Both the position numbers and the translations under genes were made by a program. A DNA stretch of 64,000 nt from Pseudomonas putida (GTDB lineage Bacteria > Pseudomonadota > Gammaproteobacteria > Pseudomonadales > Pseudomonadaceae): contig CP163498.1 in assembly GCA_041071465.1 (NCBI GenBank), forward strand, positions 1,640,001 through 1,704,000, in the 5' to 3' direction. Below, piece by piece: positions 1-9,026 of the stretch. Positions within the stretch are counted from its first letter, which is position 1; each line of letters starts with the position of its first letter. Below the pieces are notes generated by a model that saw only the letters and a program-made list of their open reading frames with translations, searched no databases and was not told the DNA's origin.

Positions 1-1642
1 TCATCGGTTCGCCACGGCGGTTCAGCGAGGTGTTCAGCGACACGCCGTTGCCGGTCAGGTCTTCCAGCGCCTTCATCATGTCGTAGTAGCGCGGGTTGTA
101 CTCGCGCTTGAGCACCTGGGCACGCGAAGTGCCGTCCTCGTGCACCACTTCCGGTACGCGCGTCTTCCACTCCTCAGCCACTTCGAAGGTGAAGGTCATG
201 AATGGCGCCGGGTGGTCGACCTTGATCATCTGCGGGGCAACGGTGTCGAGCATCGACGGGCAGAAAGGTCTCCAGCGTTCACGGAACTTGATCTGGTGGT
301 TGATGCGGTCGGCCACGCCTTCGACGCTCGGGCAGCCAATGATCGAACGGCCACCCAGGGCACGCGGACCGAACTCCATGCGGCCTTGGAACCAGGCCAC
401 CGGATTGCCATCCACCATGATCTTGGCGATCTGCTGGGGCATGTTCTCAAGCTTGCGCCACTTCGGCTGGTTCGGATGACGGGCGCAGGCGGCAATCACG
501 TCCTCGTTGGAGTACGAAGGGCCGAGGTAGACGTGTTCCATCTTCTCGACCGGTACGCCACGGGCGTGGGAAACGTAGGCTGCGGCGCCAACGGCAGTGC
601 CGGCGTCGCCGGAGGCCGGCTGGACGAACAGTTCCTTCACGTCCGGGCGGGCGATGATCTTCTGGTTGAGCTTGACGTTCAGCGCGCAGCCGCCGGCGAA
701 GGCCAGCTTGCCGGTTTCACGCAGGGTGTCGCCCAGGTAGTGGTCGATCATCTGCAGCGCCAGCTTCTCGAACAGCGCCTGCATGCTGGCCGCGTAGTGG
801 ATGTACGGCTCGTCGGCGATGTCGCCTTCGCGCTTGGGGCCCAGCCATTCGATCAGTTTCGGCGAGAAGTAGAAACCCTTGCCCTTCTCTTTATAGCGGC
901 GCAGGCCGATGACGTTGGCGTACTCGGTGTTGATCACCAGCTCGCCGTTTTCGAAGCTGGCCAGGCGCGAGAAATCGTACTTGCTGGCGTCGCCGTAAGG
1001 CGCCATGCCCATGACCTTGAACTCGCCATCGAGCATCTCGAAGCCGAGGAACTCGGTGATCGCGCCGTACAGGCCGCCCAACGAGTCCGGGTCGAAGAAT
1101 TCCTTGATCTTGTGGATCTTGCCGTTTTCGCCGTAGCCAAAGAAGGTGGTGGCGTACTCGCCTTTACCGTCAATGCCGAGAATCGCGGTTTTTTCCTTGA
1201 AGCCCGAGCAGTGGTACGCACTGGAAGCGTGGGCCAGGTGGTGCTCGACCGGCTCGATCTTGACCTTTTTCGGGTCGAAGCCCAGTTGCTCCAGGCACCA
1301 GACGATCTTCTTGCGGTAGCGCTTGTAGCGACGGTTGCCCATCAGGATGGCGTCGAGGGCGCGATCCGGGGCGTACCAGTAGCGCTTGGCATAGTGCCAG
1401 CGCGCCTTGCCGAACAGGCTGATCGGGGCGAACGGGATGGCTACCACGTCGACGTCGGACGGCTTGATGCCTGCCTGTTCCAGGCAGAACTTCGCCGACT
1501 CGTAGGGCATGCGGTTCTTCGCATGCTTGTCACGCACGAAGCGCTCTTCTTCGGCGGCGGCAATCAGCTTGCCGTCAATGTACAGGGCCGCGGAAGGGTC
1601 ATGGCTAAGGGCGCCGGACAGGCCAAGAATCGTCAATGCCAA
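1..1642 (-). CDS. Carbamoyltransferase, NodU/CmcH family (3' end beyond window)
   Basis: Transfers a carbamoyl group from carbamoyl phosphate to an acceptor. The product starts at a TTG codon (LALTILGLSGALSHDPSAAL) preceded by AGAGG eight bases upstream, and about 547 residues are visible before the window edge. Family motifs include the N-terminal metal-binding HHLAHASSAY, GIDGKGEYATT, FAGGCALNVKLN and the C-terminal YrdC-like segment with MEFGPRALGGRSI and NTSLNRRGEPM. Such proteins modify antibiotics, Nod factors or LPS. In P. aeruginosa a homologue (WapO, as I recall) carbamoylates heptose in the LPS core, and the same region of P. putida carries LPS core genes, so a core-oligosaccharide role is the best guess. 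The protein is truncated only by the window boundary. Family assignment is secure; the acceptor is inferred. Confidence 0.9.
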   Translation of the reverse strand, partial: MALTILGLSGALSHDPSAALYIDGKLIAAAEEERFVRDKHAKNRMPYESAKFCLEQAGIKPSDVDVVAIPFAPISLFGKARWHYAKRYWYAPDRALDAILMGNRRYKRYRKKIVWCLEQLGFDPKKVKIEPVEHHLAHASSAYHCSGFKEKTAILGIDGKGEYATTFFGYGENGKIHKIKEFFDPDSLGGLYGAITEFLGFEMLDGEFKVMGMAPYGDASKYDFSRLASFENGELVINTEYANVIGLRRYKEKGKGFYFSPKLIEWLGPKREGDIADEPYIHYAASMQALFEKLALQMIDHYLGDTLRETGKLAFAGGCALNVKLNQKIIARPDVKELFVQPASGDAGTAVGAAAYVSHARGVPVEKMEHVYLGPSYSNEDVIAACARHPNQPKWRKLENMPQQIAKIMVDGNPVAWFQGRMEFGPRALGGRSIIGCPSVEGVADRINHQIKFRERWRPFCPSMLDTVAPQMIKVDHPAPFMTFTFEVAEEWKTRVPEVVHEDGTSRAQVLKREYNPRYYDMMKALEDLTGNGVSLNTSLNRRGEPM

Positions 1643-1711
1643 GGGATTAGCCTCTTCATTCGGTAAAAATGCGCCAGCTGCCTCTTGGGCGGGTGGCGGC
1701 TAAAGGGCGGA

Positions 1712-1717
1712 ATTATA
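1712..1717 (-). promoter_or_regulatory. Possible -10 box for the carbamoyltransferase gene
   Basis: A perfect TATAAT on the minus strand lies 70 bases upstream of the TTG start. No well-spaced -35 element is visible (TTGCGC lies only 12 bases away), so this is a weak candidate. Confidence 0.3.
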
Positions 1718-1749
1718 ACGCAAACATGTGCGCAACGCGGCAACCTGTA

Positions 1750-2586
1750 TTATTCGGCGATCAGCCAATCCATGCGGTAGCTACCGTCCGTCTGCGCCAG
1801 CTCTTTGGCCAGCCAAGGCAACAACTCCTTGAGCTCTTCTTCCAGGCCCCACGGCGGGTTGGCGATGGCCAGGCCCGAACCATTAAGGCCCTGCGGGCTG
1901 TCCTGGTGGTGCACGTATAGCTCGACCCGCAGCAATTTCGGCGCGCCGGTGCTGGTCAGGTCCTGGTAATAGCGGGTCAGCGAGCGCTGGTCCTTGATCG
2001 GGTACCAGATGGCCACAACCGTCTGACGCATGCGGCCAATCGCCTCTTTCATGGCATTGGTGCAACGCTTGAGCTCATCGGCCTGTTCGAACGGCGGGTC
2101 GATCAGCATGATCGCGCGCTTTTCCTGCACAGGCAGCAAGGCACGCGGCACATGCCAGCCTTCGCCCAGATGCACGACCACGCGCGGGTCTTTCTTCATG
2201 TTCTCTTTGAGCAGCGGGCCGTCTTCGGGGTGCTTCTCGTTGAGCAGGGCACGGTCCTGCTGGCGCATCAGGCGGCGGGCCAGTTCGGGCGAACCTGGGT
2301 AGTAGCGCAGCTCGCCGTCGGCGTTCAGGCGCTTGATGACGCGCAGGTAGTCGTCGGCCATGGCCGGCAGGTCATCGCGGTTCCACAGACGAGCGACGCC
2401 TTCCAGGTACTCGCCGGTGCGAGTTGCCTGGTCGCCTTGCAGGTCGTACAGGCCAAGGCCTGCGTGGGTATCGATGTAGGCGAACGGCTGCTCCTTGCGC
2501 GACATCAGGGCGATGAGGCGGGTCAGCACGATGTGTTTGAGGACGTCGGCGTGGTTGCCGGCGTGGAAGGCGTGACGATAGTTCAT
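1750..2586 (-). CDS. rlmJ: 23S rRNA (adenine(2030)-N6)-methyltransferase RlmJ
   Basis: SAM-dependent enzyme that methylates N6 of A2030 in 23S rRNA. The 278-residue length is typical for the family (formerly YhiR). It begins with the hallmark MNYRHAFHAGNHADVLKH, followed by the SAM-binding region YIDTHAGLGLYDL and the catalytic IDPPFEQ motif (the DPPY/F-type motif of N6-adenine methyltransferases) near residue 163. The ATG is preceded by GGAG. It is a monocistronic housekeeping gene that follows putP on the same strand, with a GC-rich hairpin between them. Confidence 0.95.
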   Translation of the reverse strand: MNYRHAFHAGNHADVLKHIVLTRLIALMSRKEQPFAYIDTHAGLGLYDLQGDQATRTGEYLEGVARLWNRDDLPAMADDYLRVIKRLNADGELRYYPGSPELARRLMRQQDRALLNEKHPEDGPLLKENMKKDPRVVVHLGEGWHVPRALLPVQEKRAIMLIDPPFEQADELKRCTNAMKEAIGRMRQTVVAIWYPIKDQRSLTRYYQDLTSTGAPKLLRVELYVHHQDSPQGLNGSGLAIANPPWGLEEELKELLPWLAKELAQTDGSYRMDWLIAE

Positions 2587-2650
2587 GGCAACTCCTGCGG
2601 GGAGGGCAAGTTTACCTTGCCTTGCAGGCGGAGTCAGGCCTGGCTGCTGA

Positions 2651-2681
2651 TTGGCGGCGCCCGCTGAGCAGGCGCCGCCAA
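2651..2681 (-). terminator. Hairpin downstream of putP
   Basis: Perfect 11-bp inverted repeat (TTGGCGGCGCC / GGCGCCGCCAA) with a 9-nt loop, 12 bases past the putP stop codon. There is no following T tract, so it may act as an mRNA-stabilising or Rho-assisted terminator. Confidence 0.5.
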
Positions 2682-2692
2682 TTCAACGGGTG

Positions 2693-4171
2693 TTACTTGT
2701 CAGCGTGGTACGCCGCATCGGCAGTCTCGAAGCGCTGCACCATCGCCTTCGAAGGGCTGCCCATCTTGCTCACCAGCACGATGGCGATGCTCGCCAGCAG
2801 GAAGCCTGGGATGATTTCGTACAGGCCCCAGGTATCGATCTGCTTCCACACGATCACGGTCACTGCGCCCACCACGATACCGGCCAGTGCGCCGTTGCGG
2901 GTCATGCCTTTCCACAGTACCGAAATCAGCACCACCGGGCCGAAGGCAGCGCCGAAGCCGGCCCAGGCGTAGGCCACCAGGCCCAGCACGCGGTTTTCCG
3001 GGTTGGCAGCCATGGCAATGGCGATCAGGGCTACGGCCAGCACCATCAGACGGCCGACCCACACCAGCTCGAGCTGCGAAGCGTTCTTGCGCAGGAACGA
3101 CTTGTAGAAGTCTTCGGTCAGGGCACTGGAGCACACCAGCAGTTGGCAGCTCAGGGTGCTCATCACCGCCGCCAGAATGGCCGACAGCAATACACCGGCG
3201 ATCCATGGATTGAACAGGATCTTCGCCAGCTCGATGAACACGCGCTCGTGGTTTTCGGTCACCGGGCCCGCCAGATCAGGGTTGGCCGAGAAGTAGGCGA
3301 TACCGAAGAAGCCCACGGCACAGGTACCGGCCAGGCACAGAATCATCCAGGTCATGGAGATGCGACGGGCTTTGGCAATCGATTTCACCGAATCGGCGGC
3401 CATGAAACGCGCCAGGATGTGCGGCTGACCGAAATAGCCCAGGCCCCAACCCATCAGCGAGATGATGCCAATGAAGGTAGCGCCCTTGAACATGTCGAAG
3501 TTGGCCGGGTTGACCGCCTCGATGGCAGCGAAGGTGGTGTCGAAGCCACCCGTGGAGATCAGCACGATCACCGGGGTCAGGATCAGCGCGAAGATCATCA
3601 GCGAAGCCTGCACGGTGTCGGTCCAACTTACCGCCAGGAAGCCACCCACGAAGGTGTAGGCGATGGTCGCCGCGGCGCCGGCCCACAGGGCTGTCTCGTA
3701 CGACATGCCGAAGGTGCTTTCGAACAGACGGGCACCGGCAACGATGCCGGAAGCGCAGTAGATGGTGAAGAACACCAGGATGACGATCGCCGAAATGATC
3801 CGCAGCAGGCCGCTTTGGTCTTCGAAACGGCTGGAGAAGTAGTCCGGCAGGGTCAGTGCGTCACCGTTGTGTTCGGTCTGCACACGCAGACGGCCGGCCA
3901 CGAACAGCCAGTTCAGGTAGGCACCAACGGTCAGGCCGATGGCGATCCAGGCCTCGGACAGGCCCGAGAAGTAGATGGCGCCCGGCAGGCCCATCAGCAG
4001 CCAGCCGCTCATGTCGGATGCGCCGGCAGACAGCGCGGTGACCACGCTACCCAGGCTGCGACCGCCCAGAATGTAATCGGAAAGGTTGTTGGTGGCGCGA
4101 TAGGCGGCGAAGCCGATCAGCACCATTGCCGCGATGTAGACCACAAAAGTGATCGTTAGTGGATTGCCCAT
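2693..4171 (-). CDS. putP: Sodium/proline symporter PutP
   Basis: Inner-membrane Na+/proline symporter of the SSS family that brings in proline as a carbon and nitrogen source for PutA. The 492 residues contain about 13 hydrophobic segments, starting at ITFVVYIAAMVLIGFAAY. Family signatures include LGGRSLGSVVTALSAGASDMSGWL near residues 36-58, with the Na+-contacting serines, and GFLAVSWTDTVQASLMIFAL. The gene is transcribed divergently from putA across a 357-bp region filled with PutA-type operator motifs, so it is expected to be repressed by PutA when proline is absent. Length and N-terminus match the family. Confidence 0.96.
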   Translation of the reverse strand: MGNPLTITFVVYIAAMVLIGFAAYRATNNLSDYILGGRSLGSVVTALSAGASDMSGWLLMGLPGAIYFSGLSEAWIAIGLTVGAYLNWLFVAGRLRVQTEHNGDALTLPDYFSSRFEDQSGLLRIISAIVILVFFTIYCASGIVAGARLFESTFGMSYETALWAGAAATIAYTFVGGFLAVSWTDTVQASLMIFALILTPVIVLISTGGFDTTFAAIEAVNPANFDMFKGATFIGIISLMGWGLGYFGQPHILARFMAADSVKSIAKARRISMTWMILCLAGTCAVGFFGIAYFSANPDLAGPVTENHERVFIELAKILFNPWIAGVLLSAILAAVMSTLSCQLLVCSSALTEDFYKSFLRKNASQLELVWVGRLMVLAVALIAIAMAANPENRVLGLVAYAWAGFGAAFGPVVLISVLWKGMTRNGALAGIVVGAVTVIVWKQIDTWGLYEIIPGFLLASIAIVLVSKMGSPSKAMVQRFETADAAYHADK

Positions 4172-4528
4172 GCGTGTGCCCTGGCGTTTGTTTTTATCTC
4201 ATGCACAACCGCAGCCATGGCGGTTGCACCCAGGCGGCGAATCCTATGCAACAACGCAAAGCAGGTGCAACCATTTTTCATTTGCAAGTTGCACCTTGCC
4301 GAGCATTTTTCGTAACAGCAGCCTTTTTGCTCCTTTTTGGAGCAAAAAGGCGGTTTTTCAGAATAAAACGCACCGAAAGCACCCCTTTTCAAGGTGTGGA
4401 AATGCCTGTCGGACGAGTTGCACCTTCTTCAGAAAAAATTCGGGTTGCACCTGGTTGCACCCGAATTGTCCTACAGCTACTCTTGGCGCCAGCTTAGGCC
4501 ACAGCCGTGGCAATAACGAGGATAAGAA
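4172..4528. promoter_or_regulatory. putP-putA divergent control region with seven GTTGCA operator motifs
   Basis: No gene lies here. The hexamer GTTGCA, reported as the binding core of E. coli PutA, occurs on the + strand at 4223-4228, 4288-4293, 4417-4422, 4444-4449 and 4454-4459, and as TGCAAC at 4247-4252 and 4266-4271. Random expectation for both strands of this length is about 0.2. The sites form a putP-proximal cluster of four and a putA-proximal cluster of three, fitting repression of both promoters by PutA bound at both ends. A 13-bp inverted repeat (4321-4351) separates the clusters. Confidence 0.85.
4321..4351. repeat. Perfect 13-bp inverted repeat between putP and putA
   Basis: GCCTTTTTGCTCC at 4321-4333 and GGAGCAAAAAGGC at 4339-4351, separated by TTTTT. 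It sits between the two groups of PutA-type sites. It could be a regulator-binding palindrome or a leader hairpin; nothing in the sequence decides. Confidence 0.7.
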
Positions 4529-7500
4529 ATGGCGACGACCACCCTTGGGGTCAAACTCGACGACCCGACCCGTGAGCGACTCAAAGCAGCTGCGCAGTCC
4601 ATTGACCGCACGCCGCACTGGTTGATCAAGCAAGCGATCTTCAACTATCTGGAGAAGCTCGAGGGTGGTGCCACCCTGACCGAACTCAACGGTCATGTCA
4701 GCAACCTGGCCGATGATGCCGGTGAAGTCCAGGCCGACCACAGCCACCAGTGCTTCCTCGAATTCGCCGAGAGCATCCTGCCGCAGTCGGTACTGCGCTC
4801 GGCGATCACTGCCGCCTACCGCCGCCCCGAGCAGGAAGTGGTGCCGATGCTGCTGGAGCAGGCACGCCTGAGCGCGCCATTGGCCGAAGCCACCAACAAG
4901 CTGGCAGCCGGCATCGCCGAAAAACTGCGCAACCAGAAGAGCGCTGGCGGCCGTGCCGGCATCGTCCAGGGCCTGTTGCAGGAGTTCTCGCTGTCGTCCC
5001 AGGAAGGCGTGGCACTGATGTGCCTGGCCGAAGCGCTGCTGCGCATCCCTGACAAGGGCACCCGCGACGCGCTGATCCGCGACAAGATCAGCACCGGCAA
5101 CTGGCAGCCGCACCTGGGCAACAGCCCGTCGCTGTTCGTCAACGCCGCTACCTGGGGCCTGCTGCTGACCGGCAAGCTGGTCAGCACCCATAACGAATCC
5201 GGCCTCACCTCCTCGCTCACCCGCATCATCGGCAAGAGCGGCGAGCCGATGATCCGCAAGGGCGTCGACATGGCCATGCGCCTGATGGGCGAGCAGTTCG
5301 TCACCGGTGAAACCATCGCCGAAGCCCTGGCCAACGCCAGCCGCTTCGAGGCCAAGGGTTTCCGCTATTCCTACGACATGCTCGGCGAAGCCGCGCTGAC
5401 CGAACACGACGCGCAGAAGTACCTGGCGTCCTACGAGCAGGCCATCCACTCGATTGGCAAGGCCTCCCATGGCCGCGGCATCTATGAAGGCCCAGGTATC
5501 TCGATCAAGCTGTCGGCACTGCACCCACGCTACAGCCGTGCCCAGTACGAGCGCGTGATGGAAGAGCTGTACCCGCGCCTGCTGTCGCTGACCCTGCTGG
5601 CCAAGCAGTACGACATCGGCCTGAACATCGACGCTGAAGAGGCCGACCGCCTGGAGCTGTCGCTCGACCTGCTCGAGCGCCTGTGCTTCGAACCTTCGCT
5701 GGCGGGCTGGAACGGCATCGGTTTCGTCATCCAGGCCTACCAGAAGCGCTGCCCGTACGTGATCGACTACGTCATCGACCTGGCCAAGCGCAGCCGCCAC
5801 CGCCTGATGATCCGCCTGGTTAAAGGCGCCTACTGGGACAGCGAGATCAAGCGTGCCCAGGTCGAAGGCCTGGAAGGCTACCCGGTGTACACCCGCAAGG
5901 TGTACACCGACGTGTCCTACGTTGCCTGCGCCCGCAAGCTGCTGGCCGTACCAGAAGCCATCTACCCGCAGTTCGCCACCCACAACGCCCACACCCTGTC
6001 GGCCATCTACCACATCGCCGGGCAGAACTATTACCCGGGGCAGTACGAGTTCCAGTGCCTGCACGGCATGGGTGAGCCGCTGTATGAGCAAGTGGTCGGC
6101 AAGATTGCCGATGGCAAGCTGAACCGCCCGTGCCGCGTCTATGCGCCGGTCGGCACCCACGAAACACTGCTGGCCTACCTGGTACGCCGCCTGCTGGAAA
6201 ACGGCGCCAACACCTCGTTCGTCAACCGCATCGCCGACCACTCCATCTCCATCCAGGAACTGGTCGCCGACCCGGTCGCCAGCATCGAGCGCATGGGCAC
6301 CCAGGAAGGCAGCATCGGCCTGCCGCACCCACGCATCCCGCTGCCGCGCGACTTGTATGGCAACGAGCGGGCCAACTCGGCCGGCATCGACATGGCCAAC
6401 GAACACCGCCTGGCGTCGCTGTCCTGCGCCATGCTGGCCACCGCTCACAACGACTGGAAAGCCGCCCCGCTGCTGGCCTGCGCCGCCAGCGATAGCGCTG
6501 CCGTGCCGGTGCTGAACCCGGCCGACCTTCGCGATGTGGTGGGCCATGTGCAGGAGGCCACCGTCGCCGATGTCGACAACGCCATCCAGTGTGCACTGAA
6601 CGCCGCACCGATCTGGCAGGCCACCCCACCCGCCGAACGTGCCGCCATTCTGGAGCGCACCGCCGACCTGATGGAGGCCGAGATCCAACCGCTGATGGGC
6701 CTGCTCATCCGCGAAGCCGGCAAAACCTTCGCCAACGCCATCGCAGAGGTGCGTGAAGCCGTGGACTTCCTGCGCTACTACGCGGTGCAGGCACGCAACG
6801 ACTTCAGCAACGACGCCCACCGCCCGCTGGGCCCGGTGGTGTGCATCAGCCCATGGAACTTCCCGCTGGCGATCTTCACCGGCCAGGTGGCCGCAGCCCT
6901 GGCTGCCGGCAACCCGGTACTGGCCAAGCCCGCCGAGCAAACCCCGCTGATCGCCGCCCAGGCCGTGCGCCTGCTGCTGGAAGCCGGCATCCCCGAGGGC
7001 GTGCTGCAGTTGCTGCCAGGCCGCGGTGAAACCGTCGGTGCTGGCCTGGTCGGTGACGAGCGCGTCAAAGGCGTGATGTTCACCGGCTCCACCGAAGTCG
7101 CCCGCCTGCTGCAGCGCAACGTCGCCGGTCGCCTGGACAACCAGGGCCGCCCGATCCCGCTGATCGCCGAAACCGGTGGCCAGAACGCGATGATCGTCGA
7201 CTCCTCGGCACTGACCGAGCAGGTGGTGATCGACGTGGTTTCCTCGGCCTTCGACAGCGCTGGCCAGCGTTGCTCGGCCCTGCGCGTACTGTGCCTGCAG
7301 GAAGACTCCGCCGACCGCGTGATCGAAATGCTCAAGGGCGCCATGGCCGAAAGCCGCCTGGGCTGCCCGGACCGCCTGGCCGTGGACATTGGCCCGGTGA
7401 TCGACGCCGAAGCCAAGGCCGGCATCGAGAAGCACATCCAGGGCATGCGTGAAAAAGGCCGCTCGGTCTATCAGGTTGCCATTGCCGATGCTGCCGAGAT

Positions 7501-8482
7501 CAAGCGCGGCACCTTCGTCATGCCAACCCTGATCGAGCTGGACAGCTTCGACGAGCTCAAGCGTGAAATCTTCGGCCCGGTACTGCACGTGGTGCGCTAC
7601 AACCGCCGCAACCTGGACCAGCTGATCGAGCAGATCAACAACTCTGGCTATGGCCTGACCCTCGGCGTGCACACCCGCATCGACGAGACCATCGCCAAGG
7701 TGGTGGAAACCGCCAATGCCGGCAACATGTACGTAAACCGCAATATTGTCGGTGCGGTGGTGGGCGTGCAGCCGTTCGGCGGTGAAGGCCTGTCCGGCAC
7801 CGGCCCGAAAGCAGGCGGCCCGCTGTACCTGTACCGCCTGCTGTCGACCCGCCCGGCCGACGCGATTGGCCGCCACTTCCAGCAGCAGGACGGCGAAGGC
7901 AAGCCAGACCGCACCCTGCACGAACAGCTGATCAAGCCGCTGCATGGTCTGAAGGCCTGGGCCGAGAGCAACCAGCTGGCTGACCTGGCTGCGCTGTGCG
8001 ACCAGTTCGCCAGCCAGTCGCAAAGCGGCATCGCCCGCCTGCTGCCAGGCCCGACCGGCGAGCGCAACAGCTACACCATCCTGCCGCGCGAGCACGTGCT
8101 GTGCCTGGCGGACAACGAAGCCGACCTGCTGGCGCAACTGGCTGCGGTACTGGCCGTTGGCAGCTCGGCGGTGTGGGCTGACAGCGAACCGGGCAAGGCC
8201 CTGCGTGCCCGCCTGCCGCGTGAGCTGCAGGCCAAGGTCAAGCTGGTGGCGGACTGGAACAAGGATGACGTGGCGTTCGACGCCGTGATCCACCATGGCG
8301 ACTCGGACCAGCTGCGCAGCGTGTGCCAGCAGGTGGCCAAGCGCGCCGGGGCGATCGTCGGTGTGCACGGGCTGTCCAGCGGGGATCACCAGATTGCGCT
8401 GGAGCGGTTGGTGATTGAGCGGGCGGTGAGTGTGAATACTGCGGCGGCGGGTGGTAACGCCAGCCTGATGACCATTGGCTGA
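4529..8482 (+). CDS. putA: Trifunctional proline utilisation protein PutA (PRODH / P5C dehydrogenase / repressor)
   Basis: Oxidises proline to glutamate in two channelled steps, with FAD-dependent proline dehydrogenase followed by NAD-dependent pyrroline-5-carboxylate dehydrogenase, and represses put genes when proline is absent. The 1317 residues show, in order: an N-terminal ribbon-helix-helix DNA-binding domain (ATTTLGVKLDDPTRERLK, about 1-47); the PRODH barrel (about 260-570, including EGPGISIKLSALHPRY and RLMIRLVKGAYWDSEIKRAQ); the aldehyde dehydrogenase domain (about 650-1110, with PWNFPLAIFTGQVAAALAAG, ETGGQNAM and the catalytic cysteine in SAGQRCSALR); and a C-terminal domain seen in long PutAs. 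GAGGA precedes the ATG. The intact RHH domain makes it a DNA-binding PutA that can act on the adjacent GTTGCA sites. Confidence 0.97.
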   Translation: MATTTLGVKLDDPTRERLKAAAQSIDRTPHWLIKQAIFNYLEKLEGGATLTELNGHVSNLADDAGEVQADHSHQCFLEFAESILPQSVLRSAITAAYRRPEQEVVPMLLEQARLSAPLAEATNKLAAGIAEKLRNQKSAGGRAGIVQGLLQEFSLSSQEGVALMCLAEALLRIPDKGTRDALIRDKISTGNWQPHLGNSPSLFVNAATWGLLLTGKLVSTHNESGLTSSLTRIIGKSGEPMIRKGVDMAMRLMGEQFVTGETIAEALANASRFEAKGFRYSYDMLGEAALTEHDAQKYLASYEQAIHSIGKASHGRGIYEGPGISIKLSALHPRYSRAQYERVMEELYPRLLSLTLLAKQYDIGLNIDAEEADRLELSLDLLERLCFEPSLAGWNGIGFVIQAYQKRCPYVIDYVIDLAKRSRHRLMIRLVKGAYWDSEIKRAQVEGLEGYPVYTRKVYTDVSYVACARKLLAVPEAIYPQFATHNAHTLSAIYHIAGQNYYPGQYEFQCLHGMGEPLYEQVVGKIADGKLNRPCRVYAPVGTHETLLAYLVRRLLENGANTSFVNRIADHSISIQELVADPVASIERMGTQEGSIGLPHPRIPLPRDLYGNERANSAGIDMANEHRLASLSCAMLATAHNDWKAAPLLACAASDSAAVPVLNPADLRDVVGHVQEATVADVDNAIQCALNAAPIWQATPPAERAAILERTADLMEAEIQPLMGLLIREAGKTFANAIAEVREAVDFLRYYAVQARNDFSNDAHRPLGPVVCISPWNFPLAIFTGQVAAALAAGNPVLAKPAEQTPLIAAQAVRLLLEAGIPEGVLQLLPGRGETVGAGLVGDERVKGVMFTGSTEVARLLQRNVAGRLDNQGRPIPLIAETGGQNAMIVDSSALTEQVVIDVVSSAFDSAGQRCSALRVLCLQEDSADRVIEMLKGAMAESRLGCPDRLAVDIGPVIDAEAKAGIEKHIQGMREKGRSVYQVAIADAAEIKRGTFVMPTLIELDSFDELKREIFGPVLHVVRYNRRNLDQLIEQINNSGYGLTLGVHTRIDETIAKVVETANAGNMYVNRNIVGAVVGVQPFGGEGLSGTGPKAGGPLYLYRLLSTRPADAIGRHFQQQDGEGKPDRTLHEQLIKPLHGLKAWAESNQLADLAALCDQFASQSQSGIARLLPGPTGERNSYTILPREHVLCLADNEADLLAQLAAVLAVGSSAVWADSEPGKALRARLPRELQAKVKLVADWNKDDVAFDAVIHHGDSDQLRSVCQQVAKRAGAIVGVHGLSSGDHQIALERLVIERAVSVNTAAAGGNASLMTIG

Positions 8483-8500
8483 GGCTGAGGGTTGTTGAAG

Positions 8501-8530
8501 AAAAGGGAGGGCTTAGGCTCTCCCTTTTTT
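8501..8530 (+). terminator. Rho-independent terminator of putA
   Basis: AAAAGGGAG ... CTCCCTTTTTT with an inner GC/GC pair and a TTAG loop, ending in a T6 run, 19 bases after the putA stop codon. Confidence 0.9.
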
Positions 8531-8587
8531 ATGGGCGGTTGTCTTGAGATAGGGTTGGGCTGACAGGTTCTCGCCACAGCATTATCT

Positions 8588-8864
8588 GCGCCTGTGAGAC
8601 CGAGCGCCGCCCGCGCGGCGCATCGCGACGCAAGGCCGCTCCTACATTTGTTTCGGGTCAGTCTCTCCTGTGCCTATGGCGCGCGTACCCTGGGTGGCAT
8701 GGCTGGAGATCGATAAAGAGCGACTGCGTCCCCTTCGATACCTCATGGAACACACAAGGCGGACAGCGGTGGTCTCACAGGATGGACTGGCCCGAAACAA
8801 ATGTAGGAGCGGCCTTGCGTCGCGATGCGCCGCGCGGGCGGCGCTCGATCTCATAGGCGCAGAA
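8588..8864. repeat. 277-bp inverted-repeat (REP pair) element, copy 1
   Basis: Two REP arms of about 76 bp in opposite orientation (GCGCCTGTGAGACCGAGCGC inward at the left, its complement at the right) enclose a unique core of about 120 bp. A nearly identical element lies at 13473-13747 in the same orientation, on the far side of the YcaO island. There is no transposase ORF. It resembles a composite REP/BIME or MITE-like unit. Its right arm is shared with the 225-bp direct repeat starting at 8802. Confidence 0.85.
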
Positions 8865-9026
8865 TTTGTTGTGGCGAACACCTGTCAGCCTTCATGCAAT
8901 CCGAAGGCGACCACTCACTGCTTCATGCCCAACTCGGCATCATCCATCAGCGCCTTGGCCATGGCGCTCAGGTAATGCGCAGCCCATATCATCATCGGTT
9001 TCTCGTCCATCAGCCCGGTGATGGTC
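8802..9026. repeat. 225-bp direct repeat flanking the YcaO island, left copy
   Basis: Aligns without gaps to 12488-12712, with 11 mismatches that I counted by eye (about 95% identity). It contains a REP arm and the 3' part of a DUF3077-type gene. Similarity stops abruptly at GGTGATGGTC (9026), after which the sequences are unrelated. Confidence 0.9.
8915..9026 (-). pseudogene. 3' fragment of a DUF3077-type gene
   Basis: Encodes the last 37 or so residues (TITGLMDEKPMMIWAAHYLS... to ELGMKQ) of the small protein at 12601-12864, with the same stop codon position relative to the repeat. Upstream of residue TITG the reading frame runs into unrelated sequence and a REP-like stretch (9068-9105), so the 5' half, start codon and ribosome site are missing. 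It is the truncated copy produced by the 225-bp duplication and is presumably non-functional. Confidence 0.8.

Noticed and set aside
140..1666. A 508-codon plus-strand frame over the carbamoyltransferase
   Set aside because: Antisense shadow; the minus strand encodes a clear NodU/CmcH protein that runs off the window edge.
4358..8389. A 1,343-codon open frame on the minus strand, antisense to putA
   Set aside because: It mirrors the putA codons in a GC-rich genome and has repetitive composition with no domain. PutA on the other strand is complete.
8588..8864. Insertion sequence ends
   Set aside because: No transposase or remnant is in or near either copy. The arms are REP sequences.
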